Shown: positions 11,005-21,827 of the stretch, piece by piece | Layout of the letters: each line of letters starts with the position of its first letter | Position numbering within the stretch: position 1 is the first letter of the stretch | Assembly: GCA_020881915.1 (NCBI GenBank) | Contig: JAJFPB010000002.1 | Location: 1,240,001 to 1,304,000, forward strand | Direction of reading: 5' to 3' | DNA: 64,000 nt | From: Paramyrothecium sp. XJ0827 | Lineage: Eukaryota > Ascomycota > Sordariomycetes > Hypocreales > Stachybotryaceae | Position numbers and translations under genes: made by a program | Notes under the pieces: model-generated | What the model was told of the DNA's origin: nothing | The model's input: only the letters and a program-made list of their open reading frames with translations | Database searches by the model: none

Positions 11005-12630
11005 GGTGTGGGCTCCCTTCGTCGTTATCTCGCTGGCTCCCCTATCTCTGCCTATCTCTATCTCTGTCTTTGGCTGGGTCGTGTCTTCTGGTTGGACTGT
11101 GGTTGGTCGGTCCCTGGTCGGAAAGGAGGGTCTCTGTCCCTTATCTTGCAGCAAGCTGGGCAGCCTTGTGTCAACCACAACGCATGCTTGTCCTCGATAT
11201 CAATATCACACTCTCGGATAGGGAAAACACCATGCTATTTCCTCCTTTTCCCAGGCAATGCGGAAAAACAGCGAAAACCGTCATCAATATATGATACGCC
11301 GCGGAGATTCCCATCCTCGGAGGTCATCCAGAGCCTTACACGGCACGTCATATTGGGTAACAGAAACTCCAAAACCGGACTAGGTCCCGCTTTAGCCAGG
11401 CAAATGGCAGCAAACCATTATATAACAAGAACTCACCTCGCCTGCTGTCCCTGACGCCTCGAGCCAATCCCGCCTCTTCCTTTGCCTTACAGAGGTACTG
11501 TGAGTCGCCAATGTTGACTGCTTCCGTCCATCCATGCAGTGCCCACGACGTTGGTTGGGGCCCGTCTCGCTGGTGCATGCTACAGAGGATTGCGCAAGCT
11601 TGAGGCAGCATGAGACAAGACAAGCCAGGGACCGACTTACATACAAGACAAGACAAGACAAGACGGCTGCTGCAAAAAACATTCGACTCTCCTCTAGGCC
11701 GCGACCATATCCGAGACTTGGACCCAGTTCTTTTGCCTGTGCCACCGCTTCTTTTCACCTTTGTAAATCAATACCAGTCATTGGGTTCCCCGTCTTGCCG
11801 AATCCCGAGGAAACCCAAAATCATCACAGCGAGACACCTCCGGGCCTGATCCGACCTTGCTTTGGCTGGACTAGAGTAACGCTACTGGTCTTTCCATCTC
11901 TCCGAGGTTAATTGTAGTCCCATGAAAACCCACCGTCGAGCTTCCGCGCGACACTGCTTCCCCCATTGCCTGGAAAGCACGGCACCGCACGTGCATTGGT
12001 GCACTGTTAGTATCAACGCACCTCCACCGCCCCGTACCCAGCGTAGACGTATGGCATGCGTGCCAAGGCCCTTGCGCGGCCCCAGGAAGCTCGCAAACGT
12101 GTTCCGTCGACCCCGGATTCTCGTTTTGGGCCTCCACATCCCCGATGGCACTAGGCCGTAAAGCCGTCGTGCTGAGCAAACAAAATTCGCCAAGTGAATT
12201 GCGCGGTCCGATCTTTCAGACCCTATGTCCAAGCTCCTCGATTGCTCCCTCGTCTCGGCCTTCGTGCTGGTGAATGCCAATGTGCGAGACCCCTCGCATG
12301 CCTTTTCTGTTTGCCTGTACGATTAGTAAAATGCAAAAGGTTGTGAATTGAGCATTGCAGAATTCGTTCACGTCAATTGATGTATAAAATAAGAGCAATA
12401 TGCCCCATGGCGTTGCTGTTTCGTCTCTGCTCTGGCGCACTTATACACAGAATTTCCCCAAAGCCTTGTTGTTGCACCTGCCGCTCGCACTTACACCACC
12501 GCCTCACCACACCACAGCCTCCAGCCTGACTCCTGCCTTCTCCGTCTTCATCTTTTTACATTTTCCTCACTCAAGGTAGTATCAAATTGCTAGATATTCC
12601 TTACCCTCTTCTGCACTTGCCGCACGCACA
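11005..12630. other. 1.6 kb divergent intergenic region
   Basis: Shared upstream region of the HPP gene (-) and the UBA/RRM gene (+). It holds simple repeats: TATCTC units near 11041-11070 and tandem ACAAG units near 11642-11663. Immediately before 12631 there is a CT-rich leader. No coding signal recognised. Confidence 0.5.
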
Positions 12631-15048
12631 ATGTTCCCCCTCGAGAGTTGCGCACTTGCCGGTGAGAGACCTGGCCGAGGGACTCAGGGCAGGAACTTCG
12701 CCACGTACGCACCCTCGTTCGCTGCTCGCCTGGAATCAGCCGATGCGCAAACCAAGAATCATCTTCGTCGCATCTTCGAGACCCTGGGCTCATCTTATCC
12801 CGCCGACGAAGTGTGGACCGCGCTGCGGACCTGCGGAAACAACCCAGATGCCGCCATCTTAAAGCTCTTGAAGTCTCGAACACCGCATAACCAAGCTCCT
12901 CAAGGCATTGCTCAGTTCAACCAGAGAGGAGGCCCTTTTGATAATCATCGCCCCAGGCTTGGAAATGAGGAGATGGATTCACGTCCTCACTTTCCAGCCC
13001 AGGACCGTCGCGTCCTCGACCTTATGGCCAAGATACGCTCCACCACCTCCCAACTGAAACGCATACTCGAGCAGTACGACGCAACCAACGCTTACTCCCA
13101 CAAGAAAGACCTGATCAACCACGAGTTCAATGAGCTCTGGAAGGAGCAGCAGCATCTTGTGCAGCTCACTTGTGCTGGACTAGTAAGTATACCGGCCTCT
13201 TAGTTACGAGATACACAATGCTGATCCACGCTCCCACTCAGGCTATGCACCATGAATTGGAAAACGCCTCTTCCGATCCCGGCAAATTGCCTTATTTGAT
13301 CAAGAAGAGGCTGAACATGTTGCTGGTGAGGGTTGAGGAGAACGACGAGCTCATGATCGCACTTGCTGAGGAGCTAGACGAAACTCTGCGGCGTGTGATT
13401 GCTTTGGTAGGTCTTCGTCATCCACATATCTGCTGAGGAACTAGAAGGAGAGCTAATGTCCCTGTCACAGCCTCGACCTTGTGTGAGGATTCCCGCAGTG
13501 TCATTGGCACAGCCTGTCGCGCTTTAGGAGAGCGTCGACACGGCTTGTCCGCCACTATCTCCGCGGAATCGTCCTCTTCAGGCACCACACCACACGAAGC
13601 GGCGTACAACATCAAGCTTCTCTCACTGGATGTCCAAACGTCTTGACGAAGCGCCGCCGAAGGAACCAGCTTCGCCAGGTCTTGAAGATCCTTTTGTCAC
13701 AGAGCAGACCCCCAGTTCGCAAGATCGCAGCTTCTGGACTCATCAATCTACAGGAGCAAGCGCGCCTTCATCCCCTCGGCCTGTCCCTCACGAGCCTTCT
13801 CGTGACCCAAATGAGCTCTCTGTTCACCATGACTCAATCTCAAAGCCGCCCTCTGATCTCCTCGATCTGGACGACGAGTCCTCTGTTCAACGGGAGAACA
13901 ACCCAGAAGTCATGGCTTTGAAGTACCACCACAAGATGGACGAGATTCGCTATCTGAAACTCTTTGCGCCAGCGCCATCAAGGGCAGAGGAGCTCAAAAG
14001 CCGCCGAGTCATGTTGAGCAATCTTCCTCATGACATTAGCTACGCTCAGCTGGTTCGAGGCGTCCGCGGCAGTTGCAGCCAGGCAGCGGCCAGCATTCTC
14101 CCAAGGCGAAGGATAATCACAGACCAGGACAAGCCACCTCCTACCCAGTGCGCGATGTTCGAGTTTCCCACCCCCGAGGCCGCAGCAGCCTTTGTTCAAG
14201 CATGCAAGGGTCATCGGCTCGCTTACTGCGACAAGAATGGCACACCATGCCAAGCACTTGTTCGTCTCATTCCTACGACTTCATATCGCGTCAGATATCC
14301 ACGCAACGAGTTCTTGCCGAACGACGCAACCTGCGCTCTGGACATCCAGGGCCTCCCCCACATCGCGATTTGGTTCTTTTTCTGCACTGCTGGTATCCAT
14401 AATATCACGCACGTTGGCTTTGAGAGGGCCGAAAACGTCTGGCACGTTGAATTTGTGGCCCCTATGCCTGCGATCAATGCCAGCCACATTCTCAAGCTGG
14501 GCCAGCGCAAGGCTGAGAGCCCCTTTGAAAACGTGGGCGTCTCGTTCAGTTCGAACACCACAGGACATGCGGTCGCAGGATTGCCCATTGACTACATTCG
14601 ACCCGACTTCCTCGAGTTCGAGTACAACTGTGCCCCTTATAACCAGTACCCTCTTCAAGCGCAGGAGGACCTTATACAGTACTCCAGCTCAACAAGCGAG
14701 AGCCATTCGTCCCATCGCGCAACTCCACCTGCGGAAGATACGTCCGAGGCCGAAGGATCATGTGAAGACACACGCGACTCGTCCTTTACCGCGGAGCAAG
14801 ATGCGTGCCCTGCTGCCGATGGAAGGCAGGACAAACAGAACTGGGCCCAGTACATTGTCGTGGCTCGTCGACGCCGCGAAGGGCTTGCTGGTCTCCAGCA
14901 TGGACTCCAGCAGGGAGGTGGCTCTGCGAACGAGCCATGTGGCAAGATTGAGTGTGCTGAAGGATGCTGCGACCTCAAAAAGGCGCCGGTTGCACGGGTC
15001 ATTCAGGACTTTCTGCATCCCGTTGATGGTCATCGTGAAGGACTCTAG
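12631..15048 (+). CDS. hypothetical protein with UBA/CUE-like and RRM-like domains
   Basis: Proposed exons 12631-13182, 13242-13406 and 13528-15048, about 745 residues. Intron 1 (GTAAGT..CAG) is well supported and phase 0. Intron 2 has donor GTAGGT at 13407; the tempting acceptor CACAG at 13470 leads to a stop at 13525, so I use AG at 13526-13527, which alone keeps phase 0. That acceptor is the weak point. Residues ~43-80 (RRIFETLGSSYPADEVWTAL and onward, with NNPDAAILKLL) resemble a three-helix UBA/CUE fold, which usually binds ubiquitin. Residues ~130-240 are helical. Residues ~397-480 look like an RRM with RNP2 VMLSNLP and a degenerate RNP1 (CAMFEFPT). The tail is acidic and Ser-rich. I do not recognise a named orthologue; a link between RNA and ubiquitin is inference. 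Confidence 0.68.
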
Positions 15049-15846
15049 ACTCATTTGGACAGTGAGCCATTCTGCAATTCCAATTGCACTAGCTACCAGA
15101 CATTTGCTCATGTCGAGACTAACCAGCGTCTGCATAGTCTCAGCGTTTCATTAGTTATCAAATTGATTTGAATCTTGCTTTGTTCTCTTCACCAGTACCC
15201 AGTAGAATCGAAGCGCACTTCATGCCTACCAGTGCCAGGGTTTACACAAATTCGTCTGCCGTTGGAGTGATAGATACCCCAGTTCGGCAAAAGATGCAAG
15301 GTACATTCTGGACTAAAGCACGAACACGCACCTCACCGTTGACTCTCACCAAGAGTAATCCCAAGGCGTAGGATTAGGGGCCGGAACCCAGTACCCGCCA
15401 TTACCCTCAGCTCCCTGACATCCAGAATGAGCTTCCGTTTTTAGTATTGAATTACTCTAATATTAGAGGCAAGATGAACTTTCCTTCAGAAGTTGAGTGG
15501 CACGGGATCGATGTCTTCGCACAGATGGCAACACGTCCGCCACTCAATCTGATAGCCTGATGGCTGTGGCATTGATTCAGTAGTATATTGAAGCAGGACT
15601 GAGATGGAGTTTTATCCCGGCACATGAAAGCAACTCTGGTATGGGGGTTTCCATTCCTAATGATGCATTTTCCTCACTGGCCCCCTTCCCAGAAACGAAT
15701 GTGTGGGCCACGCTTTGAAGCTCCGGCTCTGCAGTCCCTCCGCCCAAGCGCGTTCTTTTTGCTGACCCCGTAGAATAAATGAGCAGCCGTTGCGCCCTGT
15801 CGTGCCAAATGATGTCCTTCCCATGCAAGTCGTAAACGCTCTCAAT
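15049..15846. other. convergent 3' flanks, no gene seen
   Basis: Between the convergent UBA/RRM and chromodomain genes. Moderately AT-rich around 15430-15470. No recognisable coding segment. Confidence 0.5.
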
Positions 15847-17433
15847 TCATCTCAAATACGCCGAAAAGAAGCCAGACTCCGCGCTGCCAAATGCTCCGAT
15901 CCCGTTGCGGGACACGCCTCCTTGACCACGGCCACGGCCGAGATCCATGCCCTCCTCCACAACGAATAACTCCTCGTTCCCATCCCCGTGCCCATGAACT
16001 GTGTCTTCAGAAAAATGCTCCTGCCCCACGAGCTCCATGGTGTCGTCGTCGTCGTCCTCTGCGGCAAACGCCTCGCTCACGCTGCTGTACTTTTTTTCCG
16101 GCGCCCAGGGTAAGGTCTCGCGCTTCCTCTTCGACGCCGGCTTGGCCTGCTTGGCATTACGTTTGGGATTTTTGAGGTAGTTGCGCACCAAGTTCGGCGG
16201 GATGTTCTCCTCTGGCTCCCAAGAAGGATTCTGATCCGGAGGCCAGTCACCCACCCAGCGAACTTTGAAGTACCTGACCAGGCCTCGGCCCTCAACGTCG
16301 AACCATTGCGCGTCTTCGAGTCTCTCTACTTCCCACACCGGCTCATCGCCATCTTCTTCCACTGGTTCCCGGCTCTTTTCCTTTTTCCGCCGCTTCTTTG
16401 GTTTCTCGGTTGGCGTTTCATCATAATGAGACTCAGAAGTGTCGAGAGGACTGTTGAGTGCCGAGGATGGGTGTTGCCTTGGAACAATCGGGGTGAACGA
16501 CAAGGAGAATCCATTATTTGAAGGAGGAGGAGGGTCCGGGCGGAGAGATGGTAGAGGTGTATGTTTTGAGACGTGAGGGAATCTGTCTTGAATCCCATTC
16601 ATCACTCGCGGAGATGCAGCAGGCGGCGCAAACTGAGGGGCCGGAAGGGTTCCTAAGAATGGCGCAGGGGCAACTTGCGAAAGAGGAGCTGTTTGCGGTT
16701 GCTTCTTAAGACTAGCAAGCAGTTCTTCTTCCACTTGACGGGATGGGCTTGATTCCTCGTCCGACAGTTCCTCGAACTCCTCGAGACGTGCTTTTTGGGG
16801 CGTCGAGAGACTCATCACACCCTTCGCTGGACGAGGAGTCGCTTGAGGCTCGGTTTCCAAGTCGACCACAGTGGCAGCTTCGATCTGGCTGTGGGCAGGC
16901 GGCCTAGCCTTCTTCTTCTTCTTTTTCTTGTTCTTGACCTGACCCTTGGCGGGCGTCATTTTCCCTCCAACGCCCTGAATCTTACTTTCCTCCTTGAGTC
17001 TGGCGCGTTCCTCCTCCCATTCCTGCTCCAGGTTCCACTCCCACTCCTCGAGCACGTACGGGGAAACGTAGTCGAGGATGCGCATGGCGGGCACGAGCAG
17101 CCGCGCCGCCGGTAGGTCGTGCCATCCGATGATGTAGGTCATCCGCTTGGGCATTGGCTTGCCGTTAGCCGCCAGGCCCGGGGACGGCAGCAGGATGCGG
17201 TCAACGATGTAGGCGGTGGAATCATGCGGCGGGAGGAGACGCGCGCGTTGCAAGGGCGGGCCGCTGCCGGGGAGGTAATCGCGCGGCTTCGAGTTGAGCA
17301 GCACGACGATTCGCGCGCGGCGCGGTCCGTGGGGCGTGTCCTTCTTGTTCGGCCGTGGTCGTTCGGATCGCGCCGGTGGTTTAATCATCGTGGGTTTATG
17401 AGGGCCTGGACGCGGCCCAACGTCCTCGACCAT
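15847..17433 (-). CDS. chromodomain protein
   Basis: 528 residues, single exon, ATG at 17431-17433. A conserved-looking N-terminal block (~residues 38-150) includes RARIVVLLNSKPRDYLPG and MTYIIGWHDLPAARLLVP. Next comes a highly charged segment with a run of lysines, then a long Pro/Ser-rich linker. Residues 366-421 form a chromodomain: WEVERLEDAQWF, then RYFKVRWVGDW, then NPSWEPEENI and a final helix. The Trp of KVRW and the WEPEEN motif are typical of the aromatic cage and the third strand that read methyl-lysine, classically H3K9me. The tail holds a basic cluster (probable nuclear signal), an acidic DDDDD run and a GRGRG patch. The layout could fit a heterochromatin adaptor such as the CDP-2 class of Neurospora, but I cannot confirm orthology. 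Confidence 0.82.
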   Translation of the reverse strand: MVEDVGPRPGPHKPTMIKPPARSERPRPNKKDTPHGPRRARIVVLLNSKPRDYLPGSGPPLQRARLLPPHDSTAYIVDRILLPSPGLAANGKPMPKRMTYIIGWHDLPAARLLVPAMRILDYVSPYVLEEWEWNLEQEWEEERARLKEESKIQGVGGKMTPAKGQVKNKKKKKKKARPPAHSQIEAATVVDLETEPQATPRPAKGVMSLSTPQKARLEEFEELSDEESSPSRQVEEELLASLKKQPQTAPLSQVAPAPFLGTLPAPQFAPPAASPRVMNGIQDRFPHVSKHTPLPSLRPDPPPPSNNGFSLSFTPIVPRQHPSSALNSPLDTSESHYDETPTEKPKKRRKKEKSREPVEEDGDEPVWEVERLEDAQWFDVEGRGLVRYFKVRWVGDWPPDQNPSWEPEENIPPNLVRNYLKNPKRNAKQAKPASKRKRETLPWAPEKKYSSVSEAFAAEDDDDDTMELVGQEHFSEDTVHGHGDGNEELFVVEEGMDLGRGRGQGGVSRNGIGAFGSAESGFFSAYLR

Positions 17434-18497
17434 GACGCAAGGGTTTTGGAGAGCACATAGGTGCGCGGACTAGACAAAGGAAAAGGTTGCTTCGGTCGAG
17501 GAGAGGAGGGCAAGAAATCCAGCTGCCCTGCCCTTACGCGGGTTCGTGGAGCAACCACGAGTGTTTCGTCGGAAGTGCAAGGGCGCGGTTGGAAATGGGC
17601 CTGCGCGCACTGAAGATGAGGTCCCCTTGTTGCTAAAAGTCGTGGGGAGCAGTGCTGCAAGAGGTACCGGCTCGGTAGCTGGTGGCTGTGAGCACAGGGC
17701 AGCAAGCTCTCTCTTATAAGAGGTGACCACTTGGTTAAGCTACCACCAAATACATGTGCTCGGCTCTCTGAAACGGACATGTTAATCACCTCAACAACAA
17801 AGCTTCATGATATGAAGCTCAAAAGCATGACTACGTTTTATTGTTACTCGAACCCTTGCCGGATGACTCCTTGCCGAGCTCTCTCTGACACATTGGCCCT
17901 TTACTTTTACGCTGCAGCAAGCTTGGAGGTGTCTGCAATGCGGTAAGGTATGTGTCTTGAATCAAGTATCTTAGACCAGCCAAGAGGTGACAAAGAGATG
18001 AGACTACGACTGCGGCTTGTGCTGCCCTCAAAAGAATCTGTACTTTTCTCTGATGTGATGATTATCTGCTACTGCTTTGTAGACCCTACGGATAATATGG
18101 CATTGGACGAAATGTCTATAATGTGTTCCGGGAACCCTGCCTTTCGCTACACCACGTAAAAACTAAAGATGCCTTTTCTCCGGGACCTTCGGTACCAGTA
18201 GGTACCTCGAGCTCCGGCACAGCTCGGTCGACGGAGCCCACTGGCGCCCAGCGCTTACGCGCCTATCACAAGCGCAGCTTTTTTCACTTTCGTGCATCGA
18301 TGAGATCAGCACCTCAAACCCGCAAGCTTTCCCCAGCTTCCCAAACTCACCTTTTCATCTACGCTCCCTTATTATATCCGCCATCGCACAACAGGGCCTC
18401 TCTACTCAATTGTTGCATTGCCGTTTCGTCCCCAGCTCCAGCTCCCCTTTTCTTTCTTCCGTCTTTGTTTTTCCTCTCTGCCTCTTTACCGTCCGAA
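17434..18497. other. divergent promoter region, chromodomain gene and pam17
   Basis: About 1.06 kb between two divergent starts. It contains two GGTACC-type sites close together at about 18190-18206 and a pyrimidine-rich stretch before the pam17 ATG. No gene recognised. Confidence 0.5.
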
Positions 18498-19539
18498 ATG
18501 GCGTCGTCTTCCCTCAAGACGCTCGTCCTCCGCTGGCCCGCCGCCGCGGCGCCCTCGGCCTCCAGTTTCGCCCGCGGCTGCCCCCGAGCTCCCTTCTCGT
18601 CCGTCGCCAAGTCGCCCTCCTCCGCCGCCGACCGCTTCGTCTGCCTGGCCCGTGTCTCGGCCGCGCGCAGCTTCGCCCGCGGCAAGTCGGGCCTGGCCGA
18701 CGGGGCGCTCAAGTCCCCCAACGCAACCAACAACAAGACGGCCGGGGACCTCGAATCGAAAAAGCAGGTGAAGCCGACCTCCTCGAGCGCCAATGTCGGC
18801 GTCGAGGGCCAGCCGCAGAAGCAGAACCAGCAGTCGCCGCGCGACAAGTCTCCCAAGCCTTCCGTGTCCAACTCGCAAACCACCACCCGTGGCTACGCCA
18901 ACCTGACCACCGCTGCGCAAAAGTCACCCAATGCCACCAACAACAAGACGGCCGGGGATCTCGAATCGAAACGCCAGGTCAAGCCCACGCCTTCCAGCGC
19001 CAATGTCGGTGTTGAGCAGCCCCAGGGTGCGCCGCTCGACTGGGACTCTTTCTTCAAGCTCCGCGTTCGCCGCCGCTACTTCCAACTCTTCTTCTCCCTC
19101 GTCGGTGGTGTTGGCGGCGGCGCTGCTGGTGCCATTCTCCTAGCTCAGGGCTATGCGGAGCCCCTCGTCCAGCAGGTCCCTCTCGACCCGTTCTTCACTC
19201 TCGGCTTGATGACCTTCGCATGTGCCGGCCTCGGCTGGCTGATCGGACCCAGCATCGGCGGCGAGATTTTCTACGTCATCAACCGCCGCTTCAAGGTCCA
19301 GATGAGGCAGAAGGAGAGCCAGTTCCTCGCCAGGGTGCGCAAGAACCGAGCCGACCCTTCAAACTCCAACGCCAGCAACCCAGGTTCGTAGAAACCCACC
19401 TCCGCATCTTCAAAACACTGCTAACTCTGTCCTAGTCCCCGATTTCTACGGTGAGAAGATCCAGAGCGTCAAGGGCTACCGCCAATGGCTCAAGGATCAG
19501 CGCGCCTTCAACAGGAAGAAGACGCAGAACATCCTGTAA
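18498..19539 (+). CDS. pam17: Pam17, subunit of the mitochondrial presequence translocase motor
   Basis: Exons 18498-19383 and 19436-19539, 52-base intron (GTTCGT..CCTAG, phase 1) with branch-like CTAAC; the join gives NPVPDFYGEKI, as in Pam17. Total 329 residues. Pam17 sits in the mitochondrial inner membrane and helps organise the TIM23-associated Hsp70 import motor. The N-terminus is rich in Ser, Ala, Arg and lacks acids, as expected of a presequence. The Pam17 domain starts at about residue 180 (DWDSFFKLRVRRRYFQLFFS), has two membrane segments (LVGGVGGGAAGAILLAQG and FFTLGLMTFACAGLGWLIG) and ends with GYRQWLKDQRAFNRKK. Odd feature: residues 72-107 and 142-176 are near-identical copies, so the protein has a long, internally duplicated linker between presequence and domain. 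Confidence 0.93.
18711..19027 (+). repeat. in-frame internal duplication within pam17
   Basis: Copy 1 at 18711-18818 and copy 2 at 18921-19025 are offset by exactly 210 bases (70 codons). They encode KSPNATNNKTAGDLESKKQV and KSPNATNNKTAGDLESKRQV followed by similar KPT-SSANVGVE runs. Differences are mostly synonymous third-position changes, which suggests an older duplication kept in frame. Confidence 0.9.
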
Positions 19540-19785
19540 ATTGTATGCATTTGGTCCGGCAATGGTAGTAGTCGCAAGAATTGGAAACCCCGTACGGAAC
19601 CGTGCTTTTTGTCTTATAGGTTGTTGCCGCTGAAGGAGCTAATCACCATCACGCCGTCTGTGGCGAGGGAAGGCACTTGATTACGCGCACACCATGTATG
19701 TATAAGGGATACTTATCTCCCGCGTCAAACACGACTCAGATCTTTTTCTTAATTCTTCTCCTGTCCCGTTGCAGAGGCACCGCCC

Positions 19786-21334
19786 TCATACAAAGGGAAG
19801 TGTTGGATCTACCGCCTCCTTCCAAGCTCGCATGCCCCCGTTGATGTCTGCGATGAAGCGCCCGCTGCCAGCCAAGCCCAGGTCCTTGAACTTCTCGACG
19901 GCTAGCTGCGAGTCGTTCCCCACGCGGCAGATGACGTAGATGGGCGCCCCCGGGGAAACCTGCGCCGGCCACCAGTCCGGCGCCTGGTCCCCATGATGTC
20001 CCGTGATCCGATGTATGGGGACGTTGATGGCGCCGTCGAGGTGGCACAGGTCGAAGTGCTCCTTTTCGCGCACGTCGACCAGGACGTGCTCGCCCTCCCC
20101 CGCGAGCTGCCTGTACTGTTCGGGGGAGACGCGCTGCTCGGGCTGCAGCAGCGACACCGGCCGCGCCACGCCGCAGAACTGGACGTAGTCGAGCGACGAC
20201 TCGAGCTCCTGCAGCGTCAGCGCGTTCTGTTCCCCGCAGGCGAAGCAGTCCTTGCGCCGGCCGCGCATGCGCACCGAGCGGAACGGCGTATCCGCCATGC
20301 CGCTGAACAGCAGCATGGTCGGCGACGGGCCCTTCGCGGGGCCCGCTTCCCCGGGGCCGGCGCCGTCACCGTCGCCGTCGCCCCGCGGAGGCTCAGCCTC
20401 CAGGCCGCCCCTCGCGACCAGCTTCACGGCCTCCAGCGCCTGCAGCACGCCCATGGCGCCGACGACGGGGCCGACGATGCCGCCCTCGCCGCAGCCGACG
20501 ACGCTCTCGGGCGGCGGGGGCCTCGGGAACAGGCACCGGTAGCACGGGCCCCGGCCGGGGGGCTCGTTGAGCACCACGAGCTGCCCGGAGGTCTGGAACG
20601 CCGAGGCGGAGACGAGCGGCCTGCGCAGCAGCACGCAGATGTCCGAGATGAGGTAGCGCGAGGTGGGGTGGTCGGTGCAGTCGAGCACCAGGTCGTAGCG
20701 GGAGACGATGTCCCGGGCGTTGCTGGTGGTGAGGTGCGTCTGGTGCGCGTGGTAGGTGACGTTGGGATTCAGTCTGCGCGCGCAAAGCCAAGTCAGCGAG
20801 AGCACCGCAAACAAAACCCTCGAACGGGGCTCAGCGCTGCGCCAGGGTGCAGAACTCACTCCTTCAGGTACGTTATGGCGCTCTGGACCTTGCTCATGCC
20901 CACCCGGCTCGTCGAGTGCGCAACCTGCCTATGCAGGTTCGACACCTCCACCTCGTCGCCGTCGACGAGGCCCAAGACGCCCACGCCGGCGCCCGCGAGG
21001 TACGCCGCGGCCGGGCATCCCAAGCCGCCGGCGCCGACGAGCAGGACCTTTGCCTTTTTCAGCCTCAGCTGGCCTGCCTAGAGTGTCACTAAAAGAGATT
21101 CCCTTCTTCAAGGTGTGTGCGCGCCAGGGTTTATTCACCTTGGAGCCCGAAGTTGGGGACAATCATTTGCCGGCTGTAGCGCTCGTACTCGTGCTCCTCG
21201 AGCGGCCACTTCCAGCCCGGCCGCTCGTCCGCCTGCCGCCTGTCGGACTCGGCGAGGGCTAGCTGGGACCGCAGGTCGGCGAGCTCGAGCTCGCGCTGAG
21301 CAATCTCCCGTCGCAGGTGGTCGATCCTGTCCAT
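19786..21334 (-). CDS. uba4: Uba4, E1-like adenylyltransferase and sulfurtransferase for Urm1
   Basis: Three exons: 21334-21139, 21073-20860 and 20773-19786 (introns of 65 and 86 bases, phases 1 and 2), 465 residues. Uba4 adenylates Urm1, then passes sulfur through its rhodanese domain, supporting tRNA wobble-uridine thiolation and urmylation; the MOCS3 orthologues also act on MOCS2A for molybdopterin. Residues 1-30 form a coiled coil. The ATP loop is LLVGAGGLG (76-84). Zinc-binding CxxC pairs are C214/C217 and C313/C316. The candidate E1 thioester Cys is C231 in VVGCGEGG. The rhodanese domain (~350-465) has its catalytic Cys at 419 in ICRVGNDSQ. Odd: a Gly/Asp/Pro-rich insert at about 260-290. 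The first exon splits the conserved [14 protein letters not shown] run, which fixes the splice sites. Divergent from slx9. Confidence 0.95.
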
Positions 21335-21827
21335 CGTGTTTCCGGGAGAAGAGCCAAGGCCCGCAGTATGAAGGAGATGGATCCAGTTATAAAACTTGTC
21401 GACACGGAGGTGAGTAAGGTATCACACATGCTAGTAGTAGTCAGAAAGAAGGTGGCAGTCTAAGTGCCCCTCCATGACAGCTTCAGCGGTGCCCCACCAA
21501 ACCAGAGGTCAACCGAAGACTACGACTGTAACAATTTTGGTTCACCACGGGCATATAATATATGAGGAATGCTTTCAAGGAAGCCTAGTTTATGAGCTGC
21601 AAGGTCAAATTCACTTCCAATTCTGTTGCTGGCCATCATATGATAATTGTATGGAATATACGTAAGAACAAAGTCACCGTCCCGTCATAGGCGCCCCACT
21701 TTCCTTCACCGAGTCGCCGAAAATGTTTCCCAATCTTATCAGCGCCCTCAAGATATCTTTCCAAACCACCCAGACCGTCTCATACGAACAGCTTCCCTTC
21801 ATCCTCCCCCACACCCATCCGCCCACC
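21335..21827. promoter_or_regulatory. divergent promoter region shared by uba4 and slx9
   Basis: 493 bases separate the uba4 ATG (-) from the slx9 ATG (+). The middle part is AT-rich (CATATAATATATGAG near 21549) and the slx9 side is pyrimidine-rich. No specific factor site is recognised. Confidence 0.45.

Noticed and set aside
14192..15154. 320-codon ORF on the plus strand
   Set aside because: Shadow frame of the RRM-containing exon; Ser/Thr/Arg-rich noise.
19993..21081. 362-codon ORF on the plus strand
   Set aside because: Antisense of uba4, crossing its intron; composition reflects GC skew.
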